The notes beneath the pieces are model-generated. The model saw only the letters and a list, made by a program, of their open reading frames with translations, was not told the origin of the DNA and made no database searches. 64,000 bases of DNA from Firmicutes bacterium HGW-Firmicutes-14 (GTDB lineage: Bacteria; Bacillota; Thermincolia; Thermincolales; UBA2595), in contig PHAB01000002.1 of assembly GCA_002840275.1 (NCBI GenBank), positions 186,001 to 250,000 on the forward strand, written 5' to 3'. Shown here piece after piece: positions 37,470 to 47,783 of this stretch (the stretch's first letter is position 1; each line of letters begins with the position of its first letter). Made by a program: the position numbers and the translations under genes.

Positions 37470-39101
37470 ATGACTATAATAGTTGGTGATATTATGCTGA
37501 ACCAATGGAAAAAGCTGCTGAAAAAAGTCTTTCATAAACCTTCAAATACCCAGGGGACAGGTGCGGATCGGGGCCAGGATATCCCCGTATCTGCCGACCT
37601 GGCCCAAAACGTGGCCTGCCTCCGGTCTGTTTTCGACCGGTGCAGTGACATTATTGTCCGGGAATTCGATGTGGGCCCCGGCATTTCCCTTAGGGCAGCG
37701 ATTATATATGTTGACGGACTTGTCAACAAAAAGATGCTTTCCGATGACCTGGTCAAAACTCTGATGTATGAAGCCGGAAAACTGAAGGAAAAAGCGTCCG
37801 GAAAGAATGCCGCAGACTTTTTTAGTGAAAAGCTGATTGCGTTTACGGAAGTCAAACATCAGAGAAGCATGAATGACCTGGTGGATTCGGTGCTGACAGG
37901 GGAAACAATCCTGCTTGTGGATGGGATTAACAGCGGGTTTGCCCTGTCTGCCCAGGACTGGGTCCAGCGGGGACTCCAGGAGCCGGATACCGAGACTGTG
38001 GTAAAAGGACCCAGGGAAGGGTTCAATGAAAACCTGCAGACCAATATCATGCTTATAAGAAGAAGAATTAAATCTTCCGGGTTAAAGTTTGAGACTGTGA
38101 AAATAGGCGAATATACTAAAACCGCAGTAAGTATCTGTTATCTGGAAGGGGTGGTAAACCCCAAAACAGTCGGGGAAGTAAAAAAACGCCTGGAAGGCAT
38201 TAAGGTCGACGGAATACTGGAGAGCGGATACATTGAGGAACTGATTGAAGATGCCCCCCTGTCCCTCTTCCCTACAGTCCAGTCTTCTGAAAGGCCGGAT
38301 AAGGTTGCCGGAGGTCTGCTTGAAGGGCAGGTGGCTATTATGGTTGATACCACACCCTTCATGCTGCTGGTGCCGGTAACCTTTCCCCAGCTGCTGCAGG
38401 CCAGTGAAGATTACTACCTCAGATGGCCTTTTGCCAGCTTTATCAGGGGCATCAGGTTTGTGACCCTTAATATTGCCCTGCTTCTGCCGCCCCTATACAT
38501 AGCTGTGACCACATACCACCAGGAGATGCTCCCCACACCGCTGCTGATATCTATCGCTGCGGCCAGGGAAGGGGTGCCTTTCCCCGCTTTTGTTGAGGCA
38601 TTGATAATGGAAACCACCTTTGAGGTCCTCAGGGAAGCCGGGGTCAGGCTGCCGAGAAATATCGGCCAGGCAGTCAGTATCGTGGGAGCGCTGGTAATCG
38701 GGCAATCGGCGGTTACTGCCGGGCTTGTTTCACCTGCCATGGTCATCGTGGTAGCCCTTACCGCCATCGCATCATTTACCCTGCCATCTTATTCAGGGGC
38801 TTTTGCCCTGAGGGTTCTCAGGTTTCCCCTGATGGCCCTGGCCGCGGGGCTTGGGCTGTTTGGGATAATGGTGGGGCTGCTGGCGGTACTGATTCACCTT
38901 TCTTCTTTGCGCTCCTTCGGGATGTCGTATTTGCAGCCACTGACACCTACCGTCTGGCGTGATTTTAAGGACATGTTTCTGCGCCTGCCCTGGTGGATGA
39001 TGGATACCAGGCCGAAACTGATGGGTAAGATGAATACTGTCCGGGAGGAACCCGGACAGAAGCCAAAAGCCCCCAAAAGGGTCAGGAGGACAATGAAATA
39101 A
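37470..39101 (+). CDS. GerA-family spore germination protein (subunit A)
   Basis: A-subunit of a GerA-type germinant receptor, 543 residues. A soluble N-terminal domain of ~290 residues (with SDIIVREFDVG and LLEGQVAIMVDTTPF near residue 285) is followed by about five transmembrane helices (VTLNIALLLPPLYIAVTTYH; REAGVRLPRNIGQAVSIVGA) and a basic tail. Located in the inner spore membrane and needed to respond to nutrients. ATG 37470 follows AAGG; ATG 37494 is an alternative. It lies between the broken and the intact permease genes. Confidence 0.94.
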   Translation: MTIIVGDIMLNQWKKLLKKVFHKPSNTQGTGADRGQDIPVSADLAQNVACLRSVFDRCSDIIVREFDVGPGISLRAAIIYVDGLVNKKMLSDDLVKTLMYEAGKLKEKASGKNAADFFSEKLIAFTEVKHQRSMNDLVDSVLTGETILLVDGINSGFALSAQDWVQRGLQEPDTETVVKGPREGFNENLQTNIMLIRRRIKSSGLKFETVKIGEYTKTAVSICYLEGVVNPKTVGEVKKRLEGIKVDGILESGYIEELIEDAPLSLFPTVQSSERPDKVAGGLLEGQVAIMVDTTPFMLLVPVTFPQLLQASEDYYLRWPFASFIRGIRFVTLNIALLLPPLYIAVTTYHQEMLPTPLLISIAAAREGVPFPAFVEALIMETTFEVLREAGVRLPRNIGQAVSIVGALVIGQSAVTAGLVSPAMVIVVALTAIASFTLPSYSGAFALRVLRFPLMALAAGLGLFGIMVGLLAVLIHLSSLRSFGMSYLQPLTPTVWRDFKDMFLRLPWWMMDTRPKLMGKMNTVREEPGQKPKAPKRVRRTMK

Positions 39102-40237
39102 TGTCTCAGAACGAAAAAGTGGCCGGTACCCAGATGATGTTTCTGCTGGTTACCACCGTAGCTGCCACCGGGTTTCTTTTTCTGCCTGCCATTACAGCCG
39201 AAGTGGCCGGGCACGATGGCTGGATGTCTGCTCTTTTAGGGGCAACGGCTTTCGGACTGCTGGTAGGGCTGGTTTGCACAAAGCTAGGAGGGTATTTCCC
39301 AGACAAGTCATTTGTTGAATATGCACCTGTCCTGGTGGGTAAATACCCGGGGAAACTGGTGGGGTTGGCATATCTTCTTTTCTTTATCCATATCAATTCG
39401 ATAATAATCAGGGAATTTGGCGATTTTTTGGTGTCAGCCTTCCTGCCGGAGACGCCAATACTGGTTTTCAATATCATGGTTTTAACTCTGGCAGCCATGG
39501 CTGTGCGGGGGGGCATAGAAGTGATTGCCCGGGTCAACCAGTTCGTTTTTCCCCAGTTTTTCCTTGTGCTGGCTGCTCTTGTCTTTTTGACTATCGAAGA
39601 ATGGGAATTCGGTAACCTGCTGCCATTGCTGGAATATGGGATTAAGCCTGTCCTGGCAGGATCCGTGACTCCAAGCGCCTGGCGCGGTGAAGTCGTCGTC
39701 ATCCTGATGTTCCTGCCTTACCTGAACAAGCCGGCCGAGGCAGCGAAATCGGTAGCAGCAGCCGTCTTAATAATTGCCGTTTTTCTGACTCTTCCCATCC
39801 TGGCCGGGGTTCTGGTCTTTGGGTCAGAACAGGAAGCCCATTTTGTCTTTCCCACCCTGGAATTGGCCCGTTATGTCAATGTGGGAGATTTCCTTCAAAG
39901 GCTAGAAGCAATAATCATTATTGTTTGGGTTGCAGGGATAACCGTCAAGGTTGCCGTCTTTTACCTGGCTTCCGTGCTTTCAGCATCCCACCTGGTGGGT
40001 CTCAGTGATTACAGGCCCCTGGTGTACCCGGTGGGTATCATCACCCTGGTTTATTCAATAGTACTGTTTGACAACTCACGGGAACTGGTAAAGTTCCTGG
40101 CGGAATATGTCCCGTATTATGCGTATATATTTGAACTTGGGATTCCCATGGTCCTGTTGGTTATAGCAATTATTCGAAGGAAAGGAGGAAAATTGAGTGG
40201 ACAAACAAAATTTTTTCAAAAGGACCGGGGCTCTTAG
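39101..40237 (+). CDS. Spore germination permease (GerAB/GerB family), intact
   Basis: B-subunit of the germinant receptor, 378 residues with ten transmembrane helices and an APC-type fold. It begins MSQNEKVAGTQMMFLLVTTV and has FGDFLVSAFLPETP near residue 106 and a C-terminal cytoplasmic tail. It aligns along its length with the interrupted paralog at 36360-37454 (for instance YRPLVYPVGIITLVYSIVLF against YRPLVLPLTVIMVSLSILLF). The ATG overlaps the gerA stop by one base and its end overlaps the C-subunit gene by 41 bases. Confidence 0.94.
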   Translation: MSQNEKVAGTQMMFLLVTTVAATGFLFLPAITAEVAGHDGWMSALLGATAFGLLVGLVCTKLGGYFPDKSFVEYAPVLVGKYPGKLVGLAYLLFFIHINSIIIREFGDFLVSAFLPETPILVFNIMVLTLAAMAVRGGIEVIARVNQFVFPQFFLVLAALVFLTIEEWEFGNLLPLLEYGIKPVLAGSVTPSAWRGEVVVILMFLPYLNKPAEAAKSVAAAVLIIAVFLTLPILAGVLVFGSEQEAHFVFPTLELARYVNVGDFLQRLEAIIIIVWVAGITVKVAVFYLASVLSASHLVGLSDYRPLVYPVGIITLVYSIVLFDNSRELVKFLAEYVPYYAYIFELGIPMVLLVIAIIRRKGGKLSGQTKFFQKDRGS

Positions 40238-41435
40238 AATAACAACTACAATTATAATTATTATTACCATGATTTTTCTTGAGGGATGCTGGAGCAGGAA
40301 AGAGATTGAGGATCTGGCAATTGTATCGGCAGCCGGTTTTGATAAGATAGAGGTCATGGGGCAGGAAAAATACAGGCTCAGTTTCCTTGTGGTCAGGCCC
40401 CGGCAGCTGGGTGGAGGTCAGCAGGGAGGAGGAGCCGTTGAATATAACCCTGACTGGCTGATTTCAGAAATTGGAGATTCCTGGTTTGATGCCGGGAGAA
40501 ATGTTTCCCAGAGGTCTCCCAGGGTTATAGTCATGTACCATAATGAGGTGACTTTTATCGGACAGGAAACTGCGAAAAAAGGGATAAATGATATTGTTGA
40601 CTATATGCAGCGCCATAAGGATGTCAGGCTCCGGTCAATGGTCATTGTGGCCAAACAGTCTGCCCAGAGTATTATGCAGACCCTGCCGGAGGTTGAGCAG
40701 ATATTATCGAACGAAGTGACAGAACTCCTGTCCAAGGGCAATAACCGGGTGTCAAAATCATATGCGGTCGATCTGAAGGAGTTCTCCGAAACCCTGATAA
40801 CCCCGGGGCAGGATGCTGTGGCTCCGGCCATAAAAGCCATTATTCCGGTAGAGTCAGCCGGAGGCCAGAGGGGGGCTAAGGAAACCCAGCAGACAGTTAT
40901 CCTGGATGGGCTGGCCGTATTTAAGCAGGATCGGCTGGCCGGTTACCTGACTCCATCAGAAACGAAAGGGTTTCTTTTTATGATGGGAAAAGCTCAGGGA
41001 GGCATAGTTCCGGTAGAATTTCAAGGGCCCGAAAAAGGCAGGGTTTCCCTGTCCATGTCCCGCAGTTCCAGTGAATATAAACCCACGATAAGAAATGGCA
41101 GACTGATCATGGAAATTAATATAAAAACAGAAGCCGATGTGGTTGAAGTTGACGGCGGTGTGCCTGTGGGTGACCCGGCAGTCATAAAGGAACTGAGCAG
41201 GGCATACAGTGAGTCAGTGAGGATTCTTGCCCAGGCTTCCCTTGATAAGGCCAGGAAAGAGTTAAAGGCTGATATTTTTGGGATGGGCATACATGTCCAC
41301 AAAAAATATCCTAAATACTGGCACGAAATTGAGCAGGTATGGTATGACATTTATGCCGAACTCCCGGTAACTATTAAAGTGGACGGACAGGTCAGGAGGA
41401 CTACCATGATTTCCGACCCGTTGACCATACAATAG
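40197..41435 (+). CDS. Ger(x)C-family spore germination lipoprotein (subunit C)
   Basis: C-subunit of the germinant receptor, 412 residues. A lipoprotein signal peptide (ITTTIIIIITMIFLEGC) puts the lipidated Cys near residue 31, followed by WSRKEIEDLAIVSAAGFD, the family signature. The C-terminal domain has the KARKELKADIFGMG segment. GTG 40197 follows AAAGGAGG. It completes an A-B-C germinant receptor operon. Confidence 0.94.
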   Translation: MDKQNFFKRTGALRITTTIIIIITMIFLEGCWSRKEIEDLAIVSAAGFDKIEVMGQEKYRLSFLVVRPRQLGGGQQGGGAVEYNPDWLISEIGDSWFDAGRNVSQRSPRVIVMYHNEVTFIGQETAKKGINDIVDYMQRHKDVRLRSMVIVAKQSAQSIMQTLPEVEQILSNEVTELLSKGNNRVSKSYAVDLKEFSETLITPGQDAVAPAIKAIIPVESAGGQRGAKETQQTVILDGLAVFKQDRLAGYLTPSETKGFLFMMGKAQGGIVPVEFQGPEKGRVSLSMSRSSSEYKPTIRNGRLIMEINIKTEADVVEVDGGVPVGDPAVIKELSRAYSESVRILAQASLDKARKELKADIFGMGIHVHKKYPKYWHEIEQVWYDIYAELPVTIKVDGQVRRTTMISDPLTIQ

Positions 41436-41449
41436 TGAGGTGGAAAAGA

Positions 41450-41677
41450 ATGATTGTTTTGCTGGGGCTTGTCTTTCTGGCCATAATAGCCTTTGAAGTT
41501 CCCGGAATGTTAAAAAAGCAGCAGTGGCGGGAGCTGGCTGCCTTCAGTGTCCTGATGCTGATAGCCATGGCCCTGAGTTTTGCCCAGTTGCTGGGCTTGC
41601 CGGTACCTAACCCCACACCGGTAATTGAGGCTATTTTTGAACCTGTCTCAGAAGCGGTGAAAAAACTGCTTAGTTGA
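41450..41677 (+). CDS. Small membrane protein at the end of the ger operon
   Basis: A 75-residue protein with two hydrophobic segments (about residues 1-17 and 27-47), a Pro-rich loop (LPVPNPTPVIE) and an amphipathic C-terminal helix. Family not recognised. ATG 41450 is preferred because GAGGTGG lies six bases upstream; GTG 41435 overlaps the preceding stop and has no site. Its tight linkage suggests an accessory role in the germinant receptor. This is inference. Confidence 0.7.
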   Translation: MIVLLGLVFLAIIAFEVPGMLKKQQWRELAAFSVLMLIAMALSFAQLLGLPVPNPTPVIEAIFEPVSEAVKKLLS

Positions 41678-41703
41678 CTTGCTGCCGGACATGCGGTTAT
41701 GAT
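41674..41703 (+). promoter_or_regulatory. Candidate promoter of spo0B-obgE
   Basis: TTGACT (41674-41679), an 18-base spacer and TATGAT (41698-41703), overlapping the end of the preceding gene. Confidence 0.6.
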
Positions 41704-41771
41704 GTATGAGAAGGAAATATTAAACATGAGGAGAATAACCTTAGCAATACCGGGTTAAGCGGAGGTTTCAG

Positions 41772-42332
41772 ATGAAGGATTTGCTTGAAGTATTAAGGGT
41801 TCAGAGACATGATTTTATGAATCACCTGCAGGTCATTTCAGGCCTGCTCCAGTTAAAGAGATATGACCGGGCTTACGAGTATATCGGACAGGTGGCTGAG
41901 GAACTGGGACAGGCCGGTATGCTGGCCCGGCTGGAAGTGCCTGAAATAACTGCCGCGGTCCTGGTTTCCGGCCTCAGGGCGGCAGAGAGAGGTATCGTTC
42001 TCCATCACGAGGTTTCAACCGGGATGGAGAAAGGAATACATAACGGGCCGGCAGCTGCAGAGATTGTCGGGGGAATGCTGGAGACAGCCATACATTCTGC
42101 TGAAACATCCCCCTGCCTGGCTGGGAAAATTAACCTGGAAATAAGAGAACAGGACGGGGAATATATTTTCAGGACATCCTACAGGTGCAGGGAGGATTCG
42201 GCGATTCGCGGAACAGGTGCCGCTTCGCTGGAAGAGGCAGCCAAAAGGATTAACGGGAGGCTGGCGGTGGCCCATTCGGCTGACGGGATTATAGCCGTGA
42301 CCCTTTCACTTCCTGTGGCGGCGGGGGAATAG
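41772..42332 (+). CDS. spo0B: Spo0B-like phosphotransferase
   Basis: A 186-residue protein with an N-terminal Spo0B-type helical hairpin carrying the phospho-acceptor box RHDFMNHLQVISGLLQL (His near residue 13), then a degenerate kinase-like C-terminal fold. In Bacillus, Spo0B passes phosphate from Spo0F to Spo0A. Position immediately before obgE is the same as in Bacillus and supports the assignment. ATG 41772 follows GCGGAGG. Many Clostridia lack a full phosphorelay, so the partner here is uncertain. The same helical domain also occurs in DcuS/CitA-type kinases. Confidence 0.75.
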   Translation: MKDLLEVLRVQRHDFMNHLQVISGLLQLKRYDRAYEYIGQVAEELGQAGMLARLEVPEITAAVLVSGLRAAERGIVLHHEVSTGMEKGIHNGPAAAEIVGGMLETAIHSAETSPCLAGKINLEIREQDGEYIFRTSYRCREDSAIRGTGAASLEEAAKRINGRLAVAHSADGIIAVTLSLPVAAGE

Positions 42333-42336
42333 TTAA

Positions 42337-43655
<1,319 letters not shown>

Positions 43656-43686
43656 TAAGTTTAACAGTTGGGAGGATTTGTGTTTT

Positions 43687-43995
43687 ATGCTAAAGGAAAT
43701 CAGTTTGACCGGCAAACAGAAACGATACCTGCGGGCCCTGGGTAATACTATGGACCCGGTAATACAGGTTGGCAAGGATGGCATTGTGCCCGGAACAGTC
43801 CAGCAGGCTGATGATGCGCTGGAAGCGAGGGAATTGATCAAAATCCGGGTTTTGAACAACTGTGCGGAGGACAAAAAAGAAGTGGCTATAGCCCTTTCCG
43901 AACAGTCCGGGGCAGCCATGGTCCAGGTAGTGGGAAATACTTTTTTGCTGTACAGGCCGTCAGCCAAGAATCCTCGTATCGAGCTTCCTTCCTGA
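43687..43995 (+). CDS. yhbY: YhbY-family CRM-domain RNA-binding protein
   Basis: A 102-residue CRM-domain protein that associates with pre-50S particles. The GxxG loop lies in VIQVGKDGIVPGT near residue 28. ATG 43687 is preferred because GGAGGA is correctly spaced; TTG 43678 abuts it. Conserved neighbour of obgE and proB. Confidence 0.95.
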   Translation: MLKEISLTGKQKRYLRALGNTMDPVIQVGKDGIVPGTVQQADDALEARELIKIRVLNNCAEDKKEVAIALSEQSGAAMVQVVGNTFLLYRPSAKNPRIELPS

Positions 43996-44085
43996 TTGCT
44001 GCTTGTTAAACGTGTTCATTCTATTTTCCCCATCCCGGATAACCTTTCAGCAGATCAGATATCTACAGAAAAGGGGGCCATTAAC

Positions 44086-45222
44086 TTGGCTTTCGATTTA
44101 AAAGAATTACGAAATTTCCAAAATGCCAGCCGGCTTGTTGTCAAAGTGGGGTCAACCACCATCAGTTATCCCAACGGAAAACTGGATATAGGGCACATGG
44201 AACAACTGGTCAGGGAACTGGCCGACCTGCAGAATAGCGGTAAAGAAGTTGTCCTCGTTACTTCCGGCGCCCAGGGTGCCGGGATAGGGAAACTGGGCCT
44301 GAGCTGCAAACCCAGGACCATTCCTGAGAAACAAGCCCTGGCTGCCATCGGCCAGGGACTGTTGATGCACATGTATGAGAAGCTTTTCTCTGAATATGGA
44401 ATAATGGTGGCCCAGGTGCTGCTGACCAGGGAAGACATTATGGACCGGAAAAGGTTCCTGAATGCCCGGAATGCAATAAATGCCCTGCTGCAGATGGGAG
44501 CGCTGCCGATTATCAATGAAAACGATACCATTGCCGTAGAGGAAATCAGATTTGGGGATAATGACACCCTGTCCGCCCTGGTGGCCAGCCTGATTGATGC
44601 CGAGCTGCTGCTTATGTTATCAGATATCGATGGGCTGTATACAGGGAATCCATCTGTTGACCGGGAAGCCAGCCTGATTCCCCTGGTGACTGATATTGAC
44701 AGGGAAGTTGAGCACCTGGCCGGAGGCTCGGGATCCAGCCTGGGTACCGGCGGGATGGTTACCAAGATACAGGCTGCCAGGGTAGCTATGAATTCAGGCT
44801 GTCCCATGGTTATCGCTCACGGCCGGGAACATAAGGTTATCAAGAGAATTTTACAGGGGGAACAACTGGGAACCCTGTTTTTACCCAGGGAAACCAGGCT
44901 CCATTCAAAAAAACGCTGGATAGCTTTTGGTGCCGGAATGCAGGGGAAAATCTTCATTGATGAAGGGGCCAAAAAAGCCCTGACGGAAAAAGGGAAGAGC
45001 CTGCTCCCTTCAGGGATAACCGGTGTGGAAGGAAGTTTTGGCATTGGCAATATGGTAGGGGTCTTTTTCAATGATGAGGAAGTAGGCAGGGGGATGGTCA
45101 ATTACCCTTCCGGCGATATAGAGAAAATAAAGGGCAGGAAGACCAAGGATATTGACAAGGTCTTAGGATATAAGGATTTTGATGAAGTAATTCACAGGGA
45201 TAATTTTGTACTAAATATCTAG
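44086..45222 (+). CDS. proB: Glutamate 5-kinase
   Basis: First step of proline synthesis, phosphorylating glutamate with ATP. The product is 378 residues with an amino-acid kinase domain (VVKVGSTTIS near residue 17; VTSGAQGAGIGKL near residue 60) and a C-terminal PUA domain (from about residue 285). TTG 44086 is chosen because AAGGGGG stands upstream and the length fits the family; the frame is open back to 43996. It forms an operon with proA, 12 bases downstream. Confidence 0.96.
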   Translation: MAFDLKELRNFQNASRLVVKVGSTTISYPNGKLDIGHMEQLVRELADLQNSGKEVVLVTSGAQGAGIGKLGLSCKPRTIPEKQALAAIGQGLLMHMYEKLFSEYGIMVAQVLLTREDIMDRKRFLNARNAINALLQMGALPIINENDTIAVEEIRFGDNDTLSALVASLIDAELLLMLSDIDGLYTGNPSVDREASLIPLVTDIDREVEHLAGGSGSSLGTGGMVTKIQAARVAMNSGCPMVIAHGREHKVIKRILQGEQLGTLFLPRETRLHSKKRWIAFGAGMQGKIFIDEGAKKALTEKGKSLLPSGITGVEGSFGIGNMVGVFFNDEEVGRGMVNYPSGDIEKIKGRKTKDIDKVLGYKDFDEVIHRDNFVLNI

Positions 45223-45234
45223 GGGGAGATAGTA

Positions 45235-46491
45235 ATGGTAAGAGAAGAGGTAATGAGCAAAGCCGCAAAAGCCAGGGAGGCTTCCCGGGTGATGGGTTCC
45301 CTTTCCACTGCTGTCAGGGACCAGGCCCTGCTGGTCATGGCTGAGGAACTGGTAGACCGGTCTGATGAGATTATTGAAGCCAATAAGATGGACATGAGCA
45401 AAGGGAGGGAACGGGGGTTGTCAACAGCCCTGCTGGACCGCCTGCTGCTTACCGAAGGCCGGATAAATGAGATGGCCGAGGGACTGCGGGCTATTGCCAT
45501 GCTCCCTGACCCGGTAGGTGAGGTTATCTCAATGTGGAAACGCCCTAACGGCTTACAGATTGGTAAAATGAGGGTCCCTGTCGGGGTTATCGGGATAATT
45601 TACGAGGCCCGGCCCAATGTGACCGTAGATGCCGCCGGCCTGTGCCTGAAGACCGGTAATGCAGTTGTCCTGAGAGGCGGTTCAGAGGCCATCTGCTCCA
45701 ATAAAGCGATTGCCGCCATCATCTCAGAGGCGGCTGTCAGGGCAGGGGCGCCGGAAGGGGCAATCCAGCTGATTGAGACAACAGACCGGGAGGCTGTGAA
45801 TATCCTCATGAAACTCAACCAGTACATTGACATCCTGATTCCCCGCGGAGGGGCAGGATTGATCCAGACAGTGGTCAGAAATGCCACTGTCCCGGTAATT
45901 GAAACGGGAGTCGGAAACTGCCACGTTTATGTGGATAATGAAGCTGACCTGGAAATGGCCAAGGCGATAGTTATCAATGCTAAGACCCAGCGGCCCGGGG
46001 TATGTAATGCCATGGAAACCCTTCTGGTGAACAAGGATGTAGCCGGACTCCTGCTTCCCGACCTGCTGGACACCCTGAGAAAAGATTACGGGGTTGAAGT
46101 CCGGGGCTGTCCCGCTACCAAGGCCCTTATCAGCTGGGTCAATGAAGCATCTGACGAGGATTATTTTACTGAATTTCTTGACCTTATCCTGGCTGTCCGG
46201 GTCGTAGATAATATTGATGAAGCCATGGACCATATTTATAAGTATGGAACCAAACATTCCGAAGCAATTGTCACAACCAATTATAATAAGGCCAGGCGTT
46301 TCCTGAACGAAGTAGATGCAGCGGCTGTTTATGTGAACGCTTCCACCAGGTTTACTGATGGTTTCCAGTACGGTTTCGGGGCAGAGATAGGAATCAGCAC
46401 CCAAAAGCTCCATGCCCGCGGACCTATGGGCTTGGCAGAGCTGACAACCACCAAATATATAGTTTTCGGTGAAGGACAGATTCGGAAATAG
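45235..46491 (+). CDS. proA: Glutamate-5-semialdehyde dehydrogenase (gamma-glutamyl phosphate reductase)
   Basis: Second step of proline synthesis, reducing gamma-glutamyl phosphate with NADPH. The product is 418 residues. The aldehyde-dehydrogenase-fold motifs VIGIIYEARPNVTVDAAGL near residue 115 and the catalytic Cys in RPGVCNAMETLL near residue 258 are present. ATG 45235 follows GGGGGAGA. Normal length and complete. Confidence 0.98.
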   Translation: MVREEVMSKAAKAREASRVMGSLSTAVRDQALLVMAEELVDRSDEIIEANKMDMSKGRERGLSTALLDRLLLTEGRINEMAEGLRAIAMLPDPVGEVISMWKRPNGLQIGKMRVPVGVIGIIYEARPNVTVDAAGLCLKTGNAVVLRGGSEAICSNKAIAAIISEAAVRAGAPEGAIQLIETTDREAVNILMKLNQYIDILIPRGGAGLIQTVVRNATVPVIETGVGNCHVYVDNEADLEMAKAIVINAKTQRPGVCNAMETLLVNKDVAGLLLPDLLDTLRKDYGVEVRGCPATKALISWVNEASDEDYFTEFLDLILAVRVVDNIDEAMDHIYKYGTKHSEAIVTTNYNKARRFLNEVDAAAVYVNASTRFTDGFQYGFGAEIGISTQKLHARGPMGLAELTTTKYIVFGEGQIRK

Positions 46492-46505
46492 TCTCAATGC
46501 TTATT

Positions 46506-46736
46506 TTAGTGCAGGGGGTCATCGGACATATTGTTTAAATGCCATTCAATGAGTGGCAGGACTTCTTTCTCCAGTTGGAAAAGATATTGCTTCAGTGCAG
46601 CCCGGTCAAACCGGAGAAGGGTTTGCAGGCTGGGATTTTCATTCCTGTAGCGGAGGACAAACATCCTGAGCTGGGCGGGGCTTTTCACTTGAATAATATG
46701 ACGCATGTCTTCGAGGTAACTCCTGACATCCAGCAT
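46506..46736 (-). CDS. Small helical hypothetical protein
   Basis: A 76-residue, probably all-helical soluble protein (MLDVRSYLEDMRHIIQ... ending SDDPLH), rich in Leu, Arg and Glu. Family not recognised. The ATG is preceded at good spacing by AAGGGTGA, and an AT-rich region with TATAAT-like boxes on both strands lies beyond, fitting divergent expression with nadD. It interrupts the usual proA-nadD order. Presence of a ribosome binding site and the antisense-free location support a real gene; no other evidence. Confidence 0.6.
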   Translation of the reverse strand: MLDVRSYLEDMRHIIQVKSPAQLRMFVLRYRNENPSLQTLLRFDRAALKQYLFQLEKEVLPLIEWHLNNMSDDPLH

Positions 46737-46846
46737 ATTTAATCACCCTTAATATATATCGTATAATATTATATGATTCTTTAAGGGTGGCTGTTAACAT
46801 AAAGTTTGATGATATAATTATAGTGTTTTTCGCAAGGTGGCGATAT

Positions 46847-47491
46847 ATGATGGCAGACAGCAGAAAAAACAGGACCGGTATCATGGGAGGGACTTTTGAC
46901 CCTATTCATTACGGTCATTTATATATTGCCGAGTGTTCCCGCTACAGGTTTGATCTGCAGAGAGTTTACTTTCTGCCCTCCGGCAGGCCGGTCCATAAAA
47001 AGAGGGACGACATCCTCGACGCTGTGCACAGGCTGCAGATGACAAGACTGGCCGTTGAATCAAATCCCTTTTTCGGGGTGTCCGGCGTGGAAGTGGAACG
47101 TGAGGGACCTACTTATGCGGTTGATACGCTGGAATATTTTCGGGAAAACAGGGGTGACCGGGAAGAATATTTTTTTATCACGGGAGCAGATGCAATCCTG
47201 GAAATAATGTCATGGAAGGATGTTTCCAGGCTATTTGAGTTATGTGAATTTATTGCAGTTACCAGGCCGGGGTACTGTTTTGACCGGCTTGACAGGGTTT
47301 TTAAGCGCCTTAAACCAGAACAGAGAGACCGTATTCATGTTCACGAGACCGGCGGGATTCTTATTTCTTCCACCGAAATCAGGGAGAAAGCAGCAAAGGG
47401 CGAGCCCATCAAATACCTGGTCCCAGAGCCGGTAGAGGAGTACATAAAAATCCATAATCTTTATCAGCCGGTATATTGCAATCAGCAATAA
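46847..47491 (+). CDS. nadD: Nicotinate-nucleotide adenylyltransferase
   Basis: Makes deamido-NAD from nicotinate mononucleotide and ATP. The product is 214 residues. Nucleotidyltransferase motifs: GIMGGTFDPIHYGHL near residue 10 (with the HxGH-type His) and ISSTEIREK near residue 176. The start is placed at ATG 46847 (AAGGTGG six bases upstream); the longer frame to 46787 adds an unrelated extension. It is followed by a ~290-base non-coding stretch. Confidence 0.96.
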   Translation: MMADSRKNRTGIMGGTFDPIHYGHLYIAECSRYRFDLQRVYFLPSGRPVHKKRDDILDAVHRLQMTRLAVESNPFFGVSGVEVEREGPTYAVDTLEYFRENRGDREEYFFITGADAILEIMSWKDVSRLFELCEFIAVTRPGYCFDRLDRVFKRLKPEQRDRIHVHETGGILISSTEIREKAAKGEPIKYLVPEPVEEYIKIHNLYQPVYCNQQ

Positions 47492-47783
47492 TAGCAGCCT
47501 GCAGAATGCATTTAAACGGAGGGCAGCCTATGCTGTAATGAATCAAAGTGATAATTATTCCCAAATTTAAACTGAATAGAAAGGCTGCATTTGAACATAA
47601 TACTATTAGAATCTGAACCAAAGAAATAGCTGCAGAGATTGGCAGGTTCCCGTATCCAGAAAGTTATCCAGACAGCTGTCTGTTTAAGAAGCGCCCGGGT
47701 GTTCTGATGGAACCTCGGGCGCCGTTATATTGGGCAGCTAAACAGCAGTGACCGTACTTATGGAAAGAGAGGTGAAGGGGAAG
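47492..47783 (+). other. Long leader/intergenic region before the RRM gene
   Basis: It holds a GC-rich hairpin (GCGCCCG 47691-47697 with CGGGCGC 47716-47722) followed by CGTTATATT, and weaker dyads. The hairpin may end nadD transcription or form part of an RRM-gene leader. No other gene or RNA was recognised. Confidence 0.4.
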
